Below are positions 35,101 to 44,295 of a DNA stretch of 64,000 nucleotides, piece by piece. Both the position numbers and the translations under genes were made by a program. Origin of the DNA: Acidobacteriota bacterium (GTDB taxonomy: Bacteria; Acidobacteriota; Blastocatellia; RBC074); NCBI GenBank assembly GCA_016196035.1, contig JACPYM010000085.1, positions 1-64,000 of the forward strand, given 5' to 3'. The notes below the pieces were generated by a model. It did no database searches. It was not told where the DNA came from and saw only the letters and a program-made list of their open reading frames with translations. Every line of letters begins with the position of its first letter. Position 1 is the stretch's first letter.

Positions 35101-35906
35101 GCAAGCGGCTCGGCAATTCGGTGAATTTGGGCATGGCTTATACCTGGTCGAGGGCTATGGGCACAGCCAATACTTACTCCGACTTCATCAACCCGGTTTG
35201 CTCGCGCTGCGTGAACTATCAGCCGCTGAGCTTTGACCGCAAGCACCTGATGGTCATCAACTATGACTGGCGGGTGCCCGGCTTGAAGAGCGCGAACTGG
35301 GCCGTCAAGGGTGTAACCAATGGCTGGCAGATCACCGGCATCACGCAATTCATTTCCGGCTCGCCGACGCGGCCCGGCATCGGCATTCCGAACGTCAACC
35401 TCAATCAACGCATTAATGGCTCCTGGACGGAAGGCATTGGCCCGCTCTTTAGCGGCGATGTCAAACGTTCCTCGGACATCAATAATGCCTTCAATTGGCA
35501 AAACGTCCGGCTGCCGAGCGTGGCCGAGGCCTTGCAACTCAAAGGCGCTTATCCGGTCGGTTACTTGAGGAATCCCGGTATCAACGTGACGGATCTCTCC
35601 GTCTTCAAGAACTTCGGGCTGGGCAAGGACAGCGAGCGCCGCATCCAACTCCGGCTGGAAGCGTTCAACGTCTTCAACCACGCGCAGTTCAGCGGCTTCA
35701 ACAGCGGTGTGAACTTCAATATCGCCACGAATTTCTCGGACTTCCTGCAAAAGCAAAAAGCGGATGCAGCATACGTCCAGAACGTGCGCGGCGGCACGCT
35801 CAGTGGCAATCCACGCCTGGGTAACGGCCTGGGCGAATACAATGGCCTGAGCGGAACCGTGTCGGGCAATCGCATCGTTCAGCTTGCGGTGAAGATTTAC
35901 TTCTAA
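32145..35906 (+). CDS. Oar-like TonB-dependent outer-membrane receptor
   Basis: The 1253-residue protein has a signal peptide ending at TAFAQTSA, then a carboxypeptidase-regulatory-like beta domain (SLSGTVHDAQGNAVRAAKV, FPVIQPGNYTVTIEASGFKK). A plug domain follows (LQNLAINGRNYLDLLKLTPG, IDGTTNVDTGSNG, EFKLLTSNFQAEYGRSGGG) and a barrel of about 1000 residues ending in LAVKIYF with the C-terminal aromatic residue. This form is expanded in acidobacteria; substrates may be carbohydrates or peptides but are not known. GGAGGA precedes the ATG at 32145; the longer frame to 32031 lacks support. It is followed by a terminator. Confidence 0.93.
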   Translation: MHKETCFRKFGTALLLALALTVTAFAQTSASLSGTVHDAQGNAVRAAKVMLTNTAGTTQLDTTTNHEGFYTFPVIQPGNYTVTIEASGFKKSVKSGLVVNASDKQSAGITALEVGDISNTVEVTADAAQLLIKTESGEQSTAINNQQLQNLAINGRNYLDLLKLTPGVVVTTSFATSSPGGLGNIDINGTRTGKNNLTIDGTTNVDTGSNGTQHIALSLDNIAEFKLLTSNFQAEYGRSGGGAIQIVTKSGTSQFHGTGYYFHRHEQFNANSFFNNANGRIGDPNTGIERNPRNFYRYNQQGYNIGGPVWAPKIGSKYLKERLFFFFSQEYQQQLVPQAARQSRVPTALEAAGDFSQTKDGNGVAIVIRDPVTGLPFDGNKIPAARINANGTKILNLFRRFENTPLGGADNGFRYNHNSQLSVSYPRHENSIRLDYNVTDNTKAYVRYTRDADQQIMPYGLGWTGGSNNIPFDNLVFKQAPAWNSTLNVTSALSPTLTNEFIFGASQNNLTLDPTVANAASYSGIGFNFALPFAGYPANQWFNIGFGGITNNTFAGVAGYSQYPYKNSNTTFDIYDNVSKVVGTHTMKAGFYYQRSRKDQAAGDSANIQFSHNTNNPNNTGHPYANALLGEFNTFNQPNIGVFQGQYRSTNIEWYAQDNWKVNSRLTLDYGMRFSLIYPQYDKRAQEYYFVQSKYDPAKAVRLYRQTCVNVNAFALGGCSGTNLKAYDPGPTNNVSPLQAAQNTALQLPSYLINRIVPGSGDPFNGMQGQQQGNFPGGIKSRGVQYGPVLGFAYDVFGTKKTVVRGGYRWGYDRVQGNELSFAAVGQPPKFFNPTFNFGNLSTVGQNTGAIALGTTGVISADQEGFVPSVQSFSLGVQQDIGWNTVLSVTYVGTLSRHQQELLNLNYSPYGELFTKAAQDPSKFAGGVVPDEEPGLAQVYKDAGLKFSGTYALAADFLKKYPGYTTVGLRTFGGSSNYHSMQTTLSKRLGNSVNLGMAYTWSRAMGTANTYSDFINPVCSRCVNYQPLSFDRKHLMVINYDWRVPGLKSANWAVKGVTNGWQITGITQFISGSPTRPGIGIPNVNLNQRINGSWTEGIGPLFSGDVKRSSDINNAFNWQNVRLPSVAEALQLKGAYPVGYLRNPGINVTDLSVFKNFGLGKDSERRIQLRLEAFNVFNHAQFSGFNSGVNFNIATNFSDFLQKQKADAAYVQNVRGGTLSGNPRLGNGLGEYNGLSGTVSGNRIVQLAVKIYF

Positions 35907-35936
35907 CCGCAAACTGACTGGCCGTACCTCAACAGT

Positions 35937-35967
35937 GGGGGTTGCAACTCGCTTGCAGCCCCCGTTT
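35937..35967 (+). terminator. Terminator after the TonB receptor gene
   Basis: The stem GGGGGTTGCAA pairs with TTGCAGCCCCC (one G-T pair) over a short loop and is followed by GTTTTCTTT. Confidence 0.8.
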
Positions 35968-36017
35968 TCTTTCCAGGCCTGGCCTGGGTACGCAGGATTT
36001 TCCCTTGGAGGTCTGCG

Positions 36018-37040
36018 ATGGCAAACGGACGATTCTGGCTGGTGCTATTGCGCTGTCTCGCGTTGCTGTGTCTGGCGGCGAGCAGCGTGCAGGCACAATT
36101 GGGAACCGTGGGCGGGCCGGGCTTCATCGTGTTTGGCCGCGTCTATCTGCCCGATGGCAAACCGGCCTCGCGCGTGAAGGTTTATCTGGAAATGTCCAAT
36201 GGGCTGAACCGGTATATTCCCAGTGATGACGGCGGCAACTATGAATTTCGCGGCGTCGCGGCCGGGCGTTACAAGGTGAAAGCCGTCAACCCTGACGCGG
36301 CCGAGCAATACAGCGACGTGGCCGAATCCGATTCGACGCGCGCCTATTCCAATCGCGTGCAGATTGATGTTTACCTGCGGCTGCCACTGCACAAAGGCGC
36401 GCCTGATGCCAAACCCGGCACCATCAGCGTCGCCGAAGCCGCGCAAAACATCCCCAAAGCGGCACGCCAGGCCTTTGAGCAGGGCCTCAAGCTGCAAAAG
36501 GAAAACAAGCCGGACAAGGCGCTCATCCAATTCAACCAAGCCATTCAAGAATACCCCGAATACTTTCAGGCGCTGACCGAACGCGGCAACCTGCGCATGG
36601 CGCGCAACCAATTGGCCGAAGCCGCCGCTGATTTTGCGCGTGCGCTGGAACTCAACCCCAAATACGCGGCGGCGTTGCGCGGCTTGGGCTATTGCCAGCT
36701 TCAGCAAAAACAGTTTGAAGCGGCGGTCGCCAATCTCGAAAACGCCTACGCGCTGGCCCCCGACGTGGCGCTGACCCTGATGCTGCTGGGTTATGCCAAC
36801 CTCTCGCTCAACCGTTACGAACCGGCCCAGCAATGTTTGCAAGAGGCGTTGCGCCTGGACGCGGCGAGCGCCGCCCGCGCCTATGTGTACCTCGGCGAAA
36901 TCTACGCGCACGAACAGAAATTCAAGGAAGCCGCCGACGCCATCAATGCCTATTTGAAATTGAAACCGGACGCCGCCGATGCCGCGCGGTTAAAAGAGCG
37001 GGAAGCGCAGTGGCGCGCACGGGGCAAGAGCCAAGACTGA
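36018..37040 (+). CDS. Exported protein, regulatory-like beta domain plus TPR repeats
   Basis: The 340-residue protein has a signal peptide ending SVQAQ. An N-terminal carboxypeptidase-regulatory-like domain (IVFGRVYLPDGKPASRVKVY, GNYEFRGVAAGRYKVKAVN) is followed by five or so TPR units, for example ALIQFNQAIQEYPEYFQAL and AAADFARALELNPKYAAAL. GGAGG precedes the ATG. It directly follows the receptor's terminator. A scaffold role in the periplasm or outer membrane is likely; its partner may be the receptor, by position only. Confidence 0.85.
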   Translation: MANGRFWLVLLRCLALLCLAASSVQAQLGTVGGPGFIVFGRVYLPDGKPASRVKVYLEMSNGLNRYIPSDDGGNYEFRGVAAGRYKVKAVNPDAAEQYSDVAESDSTRAYSNRVQIDVYLRLPLHKGAPDAKPGTISVAEAAQNIPKAARQAFEQGLKLQKENKPDKALIQFNQAIQEYPEYFQALTERGNLRMARNQLAEAAADFARALELNPKYAAALRGLGYCQLQQKQFEAAVANLENAYALAPDVALTLMLLGYANLSLNRYEPAQQCLQEALRLDAASAARAYVYLGEIYAHEQKFKEAADAINAYLKLKPDAADAARLKEREAQWRARGKSQD

Positions 37041-37100
37041 TGCGAGTTGTATTGCTGGCGTGGGTGCGTAGAATGAAGCACCGAAAGGAGAACCATTTCG

Positions 37101-37400
37101 ATGACAGCAACCCAGGATAACGTCCTTTCAATCGCCACGCTGAGCGACACCGGACAATTGACGCTTCCCTCTCAATACCTGAGCGCCTGGCCGCATGGCG
37201 AAACCTTCAACGTAATGCAGGCTGGCGCGGCCTTGCTGCTAGTGCCGCGTGACGAAGCCTTGGCGACAGTGCTGGCAAGAATGGAGACGGCGCTCAGCCA
37301 CAGCGGTCTCAAAGTGAATGACTTGATCGCCGCCGCTGACGAAGCACGCGCCGAGATTGTGCGCGAACAATTCGGCAACCTGGATGAGGCAGAAAAGTGA
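37101..37400 (+). CDS. AbrB-like antitoxin candidate
   Basis: The 99-residue protein opens with a swapped-hairpin-like stretch (IATLSDTGQLTLPSQYLSAW), then VMQAGAALLLVPRD, and ends with a helical part (LNDLIAAADEARAEIVREQF-like, acidic). This fits a VapB-type antitoxin: DNA-binding front, toxin-binding tail. The stop overlaps the GTG start of the PIN gene (GTGA). AAAGGAG precedes the ATG. The AbrB call is by pattern only. Confidence 0.65.
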   Translation: MTATQDNVLSIATLSDTGQLTLPSQYLSAWPHGETFNVMQAGAALLLVPRDEALATVLARMETALSHSGLKVNDLIAAADEARAEIVREQFGNLDEAEK

Positions 37401-37873
37401 ACGTCTGGCCCAGCAGCGGCGCGCGCGTCTTCCCCGATTCCAATGTGCTGATCGAAGGTTTATTTGCGCCCTGGAGCGTGTCACGCGCGCTCTTGATTCT
37501 GGCGCGAGCGCAAGCCTTCCGGCTGGTGCTGTCACCTTATGTTGAAATGGAAGTTGAGCGCGCGCTCCCCAAACGGCTGGGACACGATGCAGTAGAAGGG
37601 ACGCGCTTGATTGACGATTATGCGCTGGCGTTGCGACTGCTCGCCCCCGAACGCGCCGCGAGTGCGACACGCGAGGAAATCGAAACGCACCGCTCGTTGA
37701 TTCGGCATATGAACGATGTGCCTGTGCTGGTCACGGCCATCAAAGCGCAACCTGACTGGCTAGTCACCGCCAACGTCGAACATTTCTCGCCGGAAGTTGC
37801 CAGACGCACAGGGTTGAAGATCGTCACGCCTTATCAGTTCCTACAGATGTTCAAGCTGAATCCAGGTACATAA
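37397..37873 (+). CDS. PIN-domain protein, likely VapC-type toxin
   Basis: The 158-residue protein shows the PIN acidic residues in VFPDSNVLIEGLF, a middle Glu in VEMEVERALPKR, and HMNDVPVLVTAIKAQPDWL followed by VTANVEHF. It should be a Mg2+-dependent RNase. It starts at GTG overlapping the stop of the AbrB-like gene, the usual antitoxin-first layout. Confidence 0.85.
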   Translation: MNVWPSSGARVFPDSNVLIEGLFAPWSVSRALLILARAQAFRLVLSPYVEMEVERALPKRLGHDAVEGTRLIDDYALALRLLAPERAASATREEIETHRSLIRHMNDVPVLVTAIKAQPDWLVTANVEHFSPEVARRTGLKIVTPYQFLQMFKLNPGT

Positions 37874-37895
37874 TTCAATCAAAGGAGGAGCCAGG

Positions 37896-38141
37896 ATGAA
37901 CGCCGCACAAGCTAGCGCACTACTTGCGCAGATCAACAGCATCGAAACGCAACTCACGACATTGAAACAGCGGGTGCAAAAATTCGCCGCGCAAAATGAC
38001 GAACAGCCGCACACCTTTGCCGATCTCGAAGGCGTTTGGGCCGGGCAAAACTTTAGTGAAGAAGAGATCGAAGCAGCTTTGTACAAACTCACGCCGGAAT
38101 GGATAGACGAGATCGCCACCATTCCGAGCAAGGCCGAGTGA
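37896..38141 (+). CDS. Small coiled-coil hypothetical protein
   Basis: The 81-residue protein starts MNAAQASALLAQINSIETQL, a coiled coil through TTLKQRVQKFA, and ends with DLEGVWAGQNFSEEEIEAAL. The second block (D-L-x-G-x-W...F-S-x-E-x-I-x-x-A) recurs in small proteins beside PIN or toxin genes. A strong AAAGGAGGAG precedes the ATG. It lies 22 bases after the PIN gene and may belong to that module. Confidence 0.65.
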   Translation: MNAAQASALLAQINSIETQLTTLKQRVQKFAAQNDEQPHTFADLEGVWAGQNFSEEEIEAALYKLTPEWIDEIATIPSKAE

Positions 38142-38154
38142 TAAGGTTTCACGG

Positions 38155-39270
38155 ATGTTTCAATACCTACTACTCGCCATCGTCATTACGTTCTGCCACG
38201 CACAACAGGCATCTGACCCGGCAGCACAATTCCAAGCTGCCGTCGCCCTGCAACAACAAGGCCAGCTCGACGAAGCCGCCGCCGCCTATCGCGCGCTGCT
38301 CAAACGAAAACCTGATTACGCCGAAGCCCACGCCAACCTGGGCGTCGTGCTCGCGCGGCTGGGCCAATACCAAGAAGCTATTCACGCCTACGAAGCGGCT
38401 TACAAACTCGCGCCGCAATTGACGCCGATCCTGCTCAATCTGGGCATCGCGCATTATCGCGCGGGCCAATTCGCCGCAGCCTGCGCCGTCTTGCCGAAGT
38501 TTTTAGAGAAACAGCCGAACTCGTGGCAGGCGCGCCAGCTTTACGGGCTATCACTCGCCGCGCTGGGCCGCGAAGAAGAAGCATTGACCCAATTGGAACC
38601 GACGCTGGACGCCGCGCCGCCCGACGCCGCCGTGTTGTATACGGCCGGGCTGGCCTATTTGCGTTTGGGCCGCGCCGGGTTTCGCGCGACGCTCGAACGG
38701 CTGGCGGCTTTCCCGGCGGGCGCACCGGCCTTGCACTTGTTACAGGGCCACGCCTTTTTGCGCGATCAGGAATTTGAACAGGCGCTGGAAGAGTTGCGGG
38801 CGGCGGAAAAGCTCAATCCCGAATTGCCCCGGCTCTATTACGCGCTGGGCACGGCGCACGCGCAATTGGCGCAACACCGCGAAGCCGCCGCCGCCTTTGA
38901 AAACCAATTGCGCCGCACGCCGGAGGACGCCACGACAATGTATGCGCTGGCCGTGGCGTTAGAGGCCGTAGGCAATTTGAGCGCGGCGCAACAATACGTC
39001 ACCGCCGCGCTCAAACTCGATCCGCAAAACGCCGCAGCCAACGGCTTGCTGGGCAAGATTCTTTTCAAACAGGGGAAAGCCGCCGAGGCCGTGAAGCTGG
39101 TGGAGCTTGGTGTGAAAGGCCGTCCCACCGATCAGGAATTGCGCTATCAGTTGGCGCGCATCTATCAGCAACTTGGGCGGAAGGAAGACGCCGCGCGCGA
39201 ATTTGCCGCTGTGCAAAAGCTAAAAGCTGAACAATTGAAACAAGACCGGGCGAACACGCCAAAGCCTTAG
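38155..39270 (+). CDS. Exported TPR-repeat protein
   Basis: The 371-residue protein has a short signal (MFQYLLLAIVITFCHAQQ) and about nine TPR units, for example GQLDEAAAAYRALLKRKPDY, GQYQEAIHAYEAAYKLAPQL and GNLSAAQQYVTAALKLDPQN. It is likely a periplasmic scaffold. It begins 13 bases after the coiled-coil gene and ends 34 bases before an inverted-repeat element. Confidence 0.85.
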   Translation: MFQYLLLAIVITFCHAQQASDPAAQFQAAVALQQQGQLDEAAAAYRALLKRKPDYAEAHANLGVVLARLGQYQEAIHAYEAAYKLAPQLTPILLNLGIAHYRAGQFAAACAVLPKFLEKQPNSWQARQLYGLSLAALGREEEALTQLEPTLDAAPPDAAVLYTAGLAYLRLGRAGFRATLERLAAFPAGAPALHLLQGHAFLRDQEFEQALEELRAAEKLNPELPRLYYALGTAHAQLAQHREAAAAFENQLRRTPEDATTMYALAVALEAVGNLSAAQQYVTAALKLDPQNAAANGLLGKILFKQGKAAEAVKLVELGVKGRPTDQELRYQLARIYQQLGRKEDAAREFAAVQKLKAEQLKQDRANTPKP

Positions 39271-39304
39271 CCAGTCGAAATCAAGGGCTAATGCAACCAT
39301 TGCA

Positions 39305-39416
39305 CGCACCCTGGGTACGCACCGCTTCCAGCGTGCAGTCTCAGCAACCTATTCTTTCAGGCCGGTAGCCCTGACTTGACGCCTGCACGCTGGAAGCGGT
39401 GCGTACCCAGGGTGCG
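39305..39416. repeat. MITE-like inverted repeat, family A (copy 1)
   Basis: Perfect 34-bp arms (39305-39338 and 39383-39416; CCTGGGTACGCACCGCTTCC and on) enclose 44 bases. The right arm ends 2 bases before the stop codon of the CRTAC1-like gene. The inner 40 bases resemble those of copy 2 at 41167. Confidence 0.9.
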
Positions 39417-39417
39417 G

Positions 39418-41301
39418 CTACTTCTCAATCACCTTAACCACGCGATTCGCGGCTACCTTCGTCAGCTTCTCGACCTTACCGTTCGGCCAACGCACGACAA
39501 TCTCATCAATCACATTCGCTTTCCCCAAGCCGAAATGCAGCCGCCAATCCGAATGTGAAAGATAACTGTCGCCCGCGCGCACTTCGTCCACTTGCGTCAG
39601 GCCGCCCGCTTTGACTTCGACACGCGCGCCGACAGCATTGCGATTGGATTTCGTGCCGGTCAATTTCAGCTTCAACCAATGCCCGGTCTGTGCGCCATTC
39701 GTTTCGACAAAATCGTTGCGCAACAGCATCGGCGGGCCGTCCAGATCGTTGACCAAAATATCTATGTCGCCGTCTTCATCGTAATCGCCAAAGGCCGCGC
39801 CGCGCGACGCCCGCCGCTCTTGCAAGGCAGCGCCAACTTCATTCGAGGCATCGGCGAAGGTGCCGTTGCGCAAATTGCGATAGAACAGCTTGCGTTGGCG
39901 GTATTGTCCACCTGGATACGCGCCTTCGATCTGCGGATAAACGTGGCCGTTGACGACCAACAAATCGAGCCAGCCATCGAGGTCGGCGTCAAAAAACTTC
40001 ACGCCCCAACCGACGTAAGGCAAGCTGACTTCCGCCGTCTTGCTCACGCGCGACACATCGCTAAACGCACCATCGGCCTGTTTGTGATAGAGCGTGTTGT
40101 ACTGTTCGGCAAAGTTGGTCACGAACAAATCCAGCCGCCCGTCGCGGTCATAATCGCCAATTGAAATGCCCATACTGCCCTGCTCCACGCCGTTGTCATC
40201 CACCGCCACACCGAGGGCCAAACCCATTTCAGTGAAGGTGCCGTTGTGATTGTTGCGATAGGCATAATTAGGCGTCGCGTCATTCGCCACGTAAATATCC
40301 GGCCAGCCGTCGTCATCGAAATCCGTCCACACCACACCCAAGCCGTAATAGCCATTCGCGTCTTCAACCTTCGCGGCCTTGCTCACATCAGTGAACGTCC
40401 CATCACCATTGTTGCGATAGAGTGCATCGCCCGCGCCCGGCAAGCCGCGCGGCCCGCATTGCACGGCGATGTTGCGAAAGCGGCACAACTCGCCCTTGCC
40501 GAATTGCGGCAGGTCAGTCAGTTTGAAGTCCACATAATTCGCCACGAACAAATCAAGGTCGCCATCGCGGTCGTAATCGCCCCACGCCGCGCCGGTCGAA
40601 AAACGCGCATCGCCCACGCCCGCCTTGGCCGTCACGTCTTCAAACTTGCCGTTGCCCAAATTGCGATAGAGCTTGTTCGGCCCGAAGCAGGTGACATACA
40701 AATCGTCAAAGCCATCGTTGTCATAATCGGCCACGCTCACACCCATCGCCCAACCGGGATCAGCGACGCCCGCTTTGACGGCGACGTCTTCAAACTTGCC
40801 ATTGCCCAGATTGCGGTACAGCGCGGCAGGTGGACGCGGCTTGTTGGCTAAGGCGGCTTCGACGGAATAGGAGTTGGTCAGGTAAAGATCGAGTTTGCCG
40901 TCGCCGTCATAATCAAACATCGCCGCACCGCCGCCCATGCTTTCGACGATGTATTTCTTTTCAGACGCGGCAGCGTTGATAAACGCAATCCCGGCGGATT
41001 TGGTCACGTCAGAGAAGTGAATGGGAGCAACCGCTGGCGAATCGGCGTTTCCTTGCGCTGACCAGTTGAAAAATGCTGGGGTAAGACAGGCAAGGCTGAG
41101 CAGCAACAGCAAGCACGTTCTGAATAGCCAAACCGCGCTGGTCGGAAGTTGAGGTGCAGCGGCAGTCTGGGTACGCACCGCTTCCAGCGTGCGGACTTGG
41201 CAGACCAATCTTTTCAGCCAGTGGCTCCGACCTGACGCCTGCACGCTGGAAGCGGTGCGTACCCAGGGTTGCCCGCTTGCTTTCTTACATTCGCACTTCA
41301 T
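39418..41301 (-). CDS. CRTAC1-like FG-GAP protein with ASPIC/UnbV domain
   Basis: The 627-residue frame holds seven calcium-binding FG-GAP/VCBS motifs of the type D-x-D-x-D-G-x-x-D ([42 protein letters not shown] and so on), forming a beta-propeller. An ASPIC/UnbV C-terminal domain follows ([31 protein letters not shown]). It should be exported and bind Ca2+. Its ATG overlaps the leuS stop (ATGA). Codons about 12-46 are the read-through of a family A inverted repeat, placed before the signal-like helix [19 protein letters not shown]. So the start is uncertain: the repeat may have added an N-terminal tail that spoils export. Confidence 0.88.
   Translation of the reverse strand: MKCECKKASGQPWVRTASSVQASGRSHWLKRLVCQVRTLEAVRTQTAAAPQLPTSAVWLFRTCLLLLLSLACLTPAFFNWSAQGNADSPAVAPIHFSDVTKSAGIAFINAAASEKKYIVESMGGGAAMFDYDGDGKLDLYLTNSYSVEAALANKPRPPAALYRNLGNGKFEDVAVKAGVADPGWAMGVSVADYDNDGFDDLYVTCFGPNKLYRNLGNGKFEDVTAKAGVGDARFSTGAAWGDYDRDGDLDLFVANYVDFKLTDLPQFGKGELCRFRNIAVQCGPRGLPGAGDALYRNNGDGTFTDVSKAAKVEDANGYYGLGVVWTDFDDDGWPDIYVANDATPNYAYRNNHNGTFTEMGLALGVAVDDNGVEQGSMGISIGDYDRDGRLDLFVTNFAEQYNTLYHKQADGAFSDVSRVSKTAEVSLPYVGWGVKFFDADLDGWLDLLVVNGHVYPQIEGAYPGGQYRQRKLFYRNLRNGTFADASNEVGAALQERRASRGAAFGDYDEDGDIDILVNDLDGPPMLLRNDFVETNGAQTGHWLKLKLTGTKSNRNAVGARVEVKAGGLTQVDEVRAGDSYLSHSDWRLHFGLGKANVIDEIVVRWPNGKVEKLTKVAANRVVKVIEK
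41167..41266. repeat. MITE-like inverted repeat, family A (copy 2), inside a gene
   Basis: Perfect 26-bp arms (41167-41192 and 41241-41266; CTGGGTACGCACCGCTTCCA and on). The element lies in frame within the 5' part of the CRTAC1-like gene. With copy 1 it brackets that gene. Confidence 0.9.
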
Positions 41302-43901
41302 TTAGCTACCAAATTGACCAACCGCTTCGGCACCACAATCGTTTTGACGATCTGTTTGCCAGCCAGCTTGGCCTGGACTTTGGCGTCCGCCAGCGCAGCG
41401 GCTTTCAGATCGTCGTCTGCGATTTCGGCGGGGACGATAACGCGGGCAACCAGCTTGCCGTTCAGTTGCACAGGGATTTCCAGTTCATCGGCCTTCGCCA
41501 GTTCGGCGTCGAATTGCGGCCACGTTGAGGCCACCACGATTTCGTCGTGGCCTAACGAGGCCCACAACTCTTCGGCGATGTGCGGCGTGAAAGGGGCCAG
41601 CAGTTTCGCCAGCGCCTCCAACGCTTCTTTCACCGCGAACTTGTCAGCGGCAGTTGCGCCCTCTTTGACCGCGCCGTCGAACGCATAGATTTCGTTGGTC
41701 AGTTCCATCAACGCTGCCACGCCGGTGTTGAAATTCATGCGCTCGCCGATGTCATTCGTCACACGCTTGATCGTCTGGTGCGTCTTGCGGCGCAACGCGC
41801 GCGCCGTCGTCGAAAAATCAGAATCCGCAATCCGCAATCCGCAATCCGCAATCTGGGAGTGCCAGCGATGAACGATGCGCCAGACGCGATTCAGGAAGCG
41901 CGCTGCACCTTCGGCTCCGGCCTCGCTCCATTCCAAATCCTTTTCGGGCGGCGCGGCGAACAGCATAAACAGCCGCAGCGTGTCGGTGCCGAACACACGA
42001 ATCATCTCGTCGGGATCAACCGTGTTCTTTTTGGATTTGGACATCTTCTCAATGCGCCCGACAGTGGCCGTGCGCCCGCAGAATTTGCATTTGCCGTCTT
42101 CGACCTCTGATGGATTCAGCCAGTCGTGCTCTGCGCAACGATGTGTCGCCAGGCAGACCATGCCTTGCGTCAGCAGTTTCTTGACCGGTTCGCCGAAGGT
42201 CAGCAGGCCCAGGTCGCGCATGATCTTCGTCCACAGCCGCGTGTAAATCAGGTGCAGCACGGCGTGTTCGATGCCGCCGATGTATTGATCCACCGGCGTC
42301 CAATAGGCCGCGACTTTCGGATCGAACGGCAACTCGTCATTCTTTGGATCAACGTAGCGGAAGTAGTACCACGACGAATCCACGAAGGTATCCATCGTGT
42401 CGGTATCGCGCCGCGCCGCGCCACCGCACTTCGGACAAGTCGTATTCACAAAACCTTCGTGTTCAGCCAGCGGTGCGCCCTTTGACGCAAAATCCAGATC
42501 GGACGGCAGCGTGACGGGCAATTGGTCTTCGGGCACGGGGACGATGCCGCAGCTTGGGCAGTGGATGAACGGCATCGGCGTGCCCCAGGCGCGTTGGCGC
42601 GAGATGCCCCAATCGCGGATTTTGAAATTGGTGCGCGCCGTGCCGAAGCCGTTGGCCTCTGCGTGCGCGGTCATCGCGGCGATGGCGTCGGGCACACTCT
42701 TGCCACTCCATTCGCCGGAGTTGATGACTACGCCGGATTCGTCTTTAGCGGTGAACGGCGCCGCGACCGGCGCGTCATCGGCTTTGGTCGAGTCAGCCAG
42801 CTTGATGACGCGGCGAATCGGCAGACCGTACTTGGATGAAAACTCGAAGTCGCGTTCATCGTGCGCGGGCACGGCCATAATCGCGCCCGTGCCGTAACCG
42901 GTCAGCACGAAATTCGCCGTCCAGATCGGCAGTTTCTCGCCGCTGAACGGATTGAGCGCGTAATGGCCGGTGAAGACGCCCAGTTTCTCTTTGCCCTCGG
43001 CGATACGGTCGGCGGCTTCGATGGCGGCCTGCTGTTCGACAAATGTTTTCAGTTCGTCGCTGGCCTGCCCCGCCGCAATCCATTCGGCGATGTAGGCGTG
43101 TTCGGGCGCCAGAATCACCGAGCTGGCCCCGTAAATCGTGTCAATGCGCGTGGTGAAGATGCGAATCTTTTTGTCCGGTTCGCCTTCAATACCGAAATCA
43201 ACCTCCGCGCCTTTGCTGCGGCCAATCCAATTGCGTTGCATCGTCAGCACGCGGTCGGGCCAGCCACCTTCCAAGCTGTCCAGGCTGTCCAGCAGTTCGT
43301 CGGCGTATTTGGTCACGCGCACGAACCACTGTTCCAGTTGGCGCAGTTCGACGGGCGTATCTTCGTGCCGCCAGCAGAAGCCGCCTTCGGCCTGTTCGTT
43401 GGCCAGCGAGGTGTTGCACTTATCGCACCAATTGACGGTTGCGTTCTTGCGATAGACCAACCCGCGCTCGAACATCTTGATGAAAAACCATTGGTTCCAG
43501 CGGTAATACTCCGGCGTGCACGAAGCGATTTCGCGCCGCCAGTCATAACAGAATCCCATGCGCTGTAATTGGGTGCGCATGGCGTCAATATTCTCGAACG
43601 TCCACACATCAGGCCGCGCGCCGTGTTTGATCGCGGCGTTTTCGGCGGGCATGCCAAATGCATCCCAGCCCATCGGATGCAGCACGTTGAAGCCCTGCAT
43701 GCGTTTGAAATGCGACAGCGCGTCGCCGATGGAATAGTTGCGCACGTGGCCCATGTGGATGCGGCCCGACGGATAAGGCAGCATTTCCAGGCAGTAAAAC
43801 TTGGGCTTGGATGGGTCTACTTCGACCTCGAAGGTCTTGTGGGCAGCCCAGCGCTGTTGCTGGCGCTCTTCGATTTCGGCGGGAAAGTATTTCTCTTGCA
43901 T
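41298..43901 (-). CDS. leuS: Leucyl-tRNA synthetase
   Basis: The 867-residue class I synthetase charges tRNA-Leu. The HIGH motif is in [18 protein letters not shown], the editing domain shows [18 protein letters not shown], and the KMSKS loop reads [15 protein letters not shown]. The start is ATG 43901 ([16 protein letters not shown]); the open frame to 44114 runs through an inverted repeat. In the linker before the tRNA-binding helices, [16 protein letters not shown] is encoded by a heptamer repeat array. The stop overlaps the start of the CRTAC1 gene. Confidence 0.96.
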   Translation of the reverse strand: MQEKYFPAEIEERQQQRWAAHKTFEVEVDPSKPKFYCLEMLPYPSGRIHMGHVRNYSIGDALSHFKRMQGFNVLHPMGWDAFGMPAENAAIKHGARPDVWTFENIDAMRTQLQRMGFCYDWRREIASCTPEYYRWNQWFFIKMFERGLVYRKNATVNWCDKCNTSLANEQAEGGFCWRHEDTPVELRQLEQWFVRVTKYADELLDSLDSLEGGWPDRVLTMQRNWIGRSKGAEVDFGIEGEPDKKIRIFTTRIDTIYGASSVILAPEHAYIAEWIAAGQASDELKTFVEQQAAIEAADRIAEGKEKLGVFTGHYALNPFSGEKLPIWTANFVLTGYGTGAIMAVPAHDERDFEFSSKYGLPIRRVIKLADSTKADDAPVAAPFTAKDESGVVINSGEWSGKSVPDAIAAMTAHAEANGFGTARTNFKIRDWGISRQRAWGTPMPFIHCPSCGIVPVPEDQLPVTLPSDLDFASKGAPLAEHEGFVNTTCPKCGGAARRDTDTMDTFVDSSWYYFRYVDPKNDELPFDPKVAAYWTPVDQYIGGIEHAVLHLIYTRLWTKIMRDLGLLTFGEPVKKLLTQGMVCLATHRCAEHDWLNPSEVEDGKCKFCGRTATVGRIEKMSKSKKNTVDPDEMIRVFGTDTLRLFMLFAAPPEKDLEWSEAGAEGAARFLNRVWRIVHRWHSQIADCGLRIADSDFSTTARALRRKTHQTIKRVTNDIGERMNFNTGVAALMELTNEIYAFDGAVKEGATAADKFAVKEALEALAKLLAPFTPHIAEELWASLGHDEIVVASTWPQFDAELAKADELEIPVQLNGKLVARVIVPAEIADDDLKAAALADAKVQAKLAGKQIVKTIVVPKRLVNLVAK
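41821..41852. repeat. Heptamer array (ATCCGCA)n within leuS
   Basis: Four and a half copies of ATCCGCA lie in frame in the leuS gene. The same unit forms the inverted repeat at 18173-18250. The array encodes [11 protein letters not shown] in a linker where LeuRS sequences vary. Confidence 0.9.
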
Positions 43902-43936
43902 GATTCTCGTTAGTCCTTTTGCATTGCGGCGCGCGC

Positions 43937-44037
43937 TGTCCGGCAAACTGCCAGTTTGCCGAGAGACTAATTGCCAGTCCCTTCGGCCATCATCACAACT
44001 TCGCCAAGCCTGCGGCAAACTGGCAGTTTGCCGGACA
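43937..44037. repeat. MITE-like inverted repeat, family B (copy 1)
   Basis: Perfect 25-bp arms (43937-43961, 44013-44037) start TGTCCGGCAAACTGCCAGTT. Each arm is itself nearly palindromic. It lies 35 bases upstream of the leuS start. Copy 2 at 57782 shares the pattern TGTYCGRCAARCTGCCAGYT. Confidence 0.9.
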
Positions 44038-44295
44038 ATTACGGCGCGCCAAGATAACAAACTCTTGAATTCGGGGAAAACGGTTCGGCGGGAAAGCAGC
44101 GCAATCATCCACATTGCGCTGCTAGCTAAGGCGGAGGCTGGTCAACGGCGCATACACCGCCGCGCCATTGGCAGGCGCGCAATGCATCACGTAACGGCGG
44201 TTGTGTTTGCTGTTGTTGTTCATTGCTGTTTCCGTGGCGGCAGATTTTACTGATGAGGCCGGATTCGAGCAAGCAGTTATTCGGAGTTCATGTTT
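44038..44295. other. Intergenic stretch, no supported gene
   Basis: About 260 bases between the family B repeat upstream of leuS and the end of the secreted protein gene. A 33-codon minus-strand frame starting MNNNSKHNRRYVMHCAPANG (ATG at about 44222) is present, but nothing supports it. The leuS promoter may lie here. Confidence 0.4.

Noticed and set aside
44100-44230. A 33-codon minus-strand frame starting MNNNSKHNRRY
   Set aside because: No ribosome site or recognised homology; too short to support.
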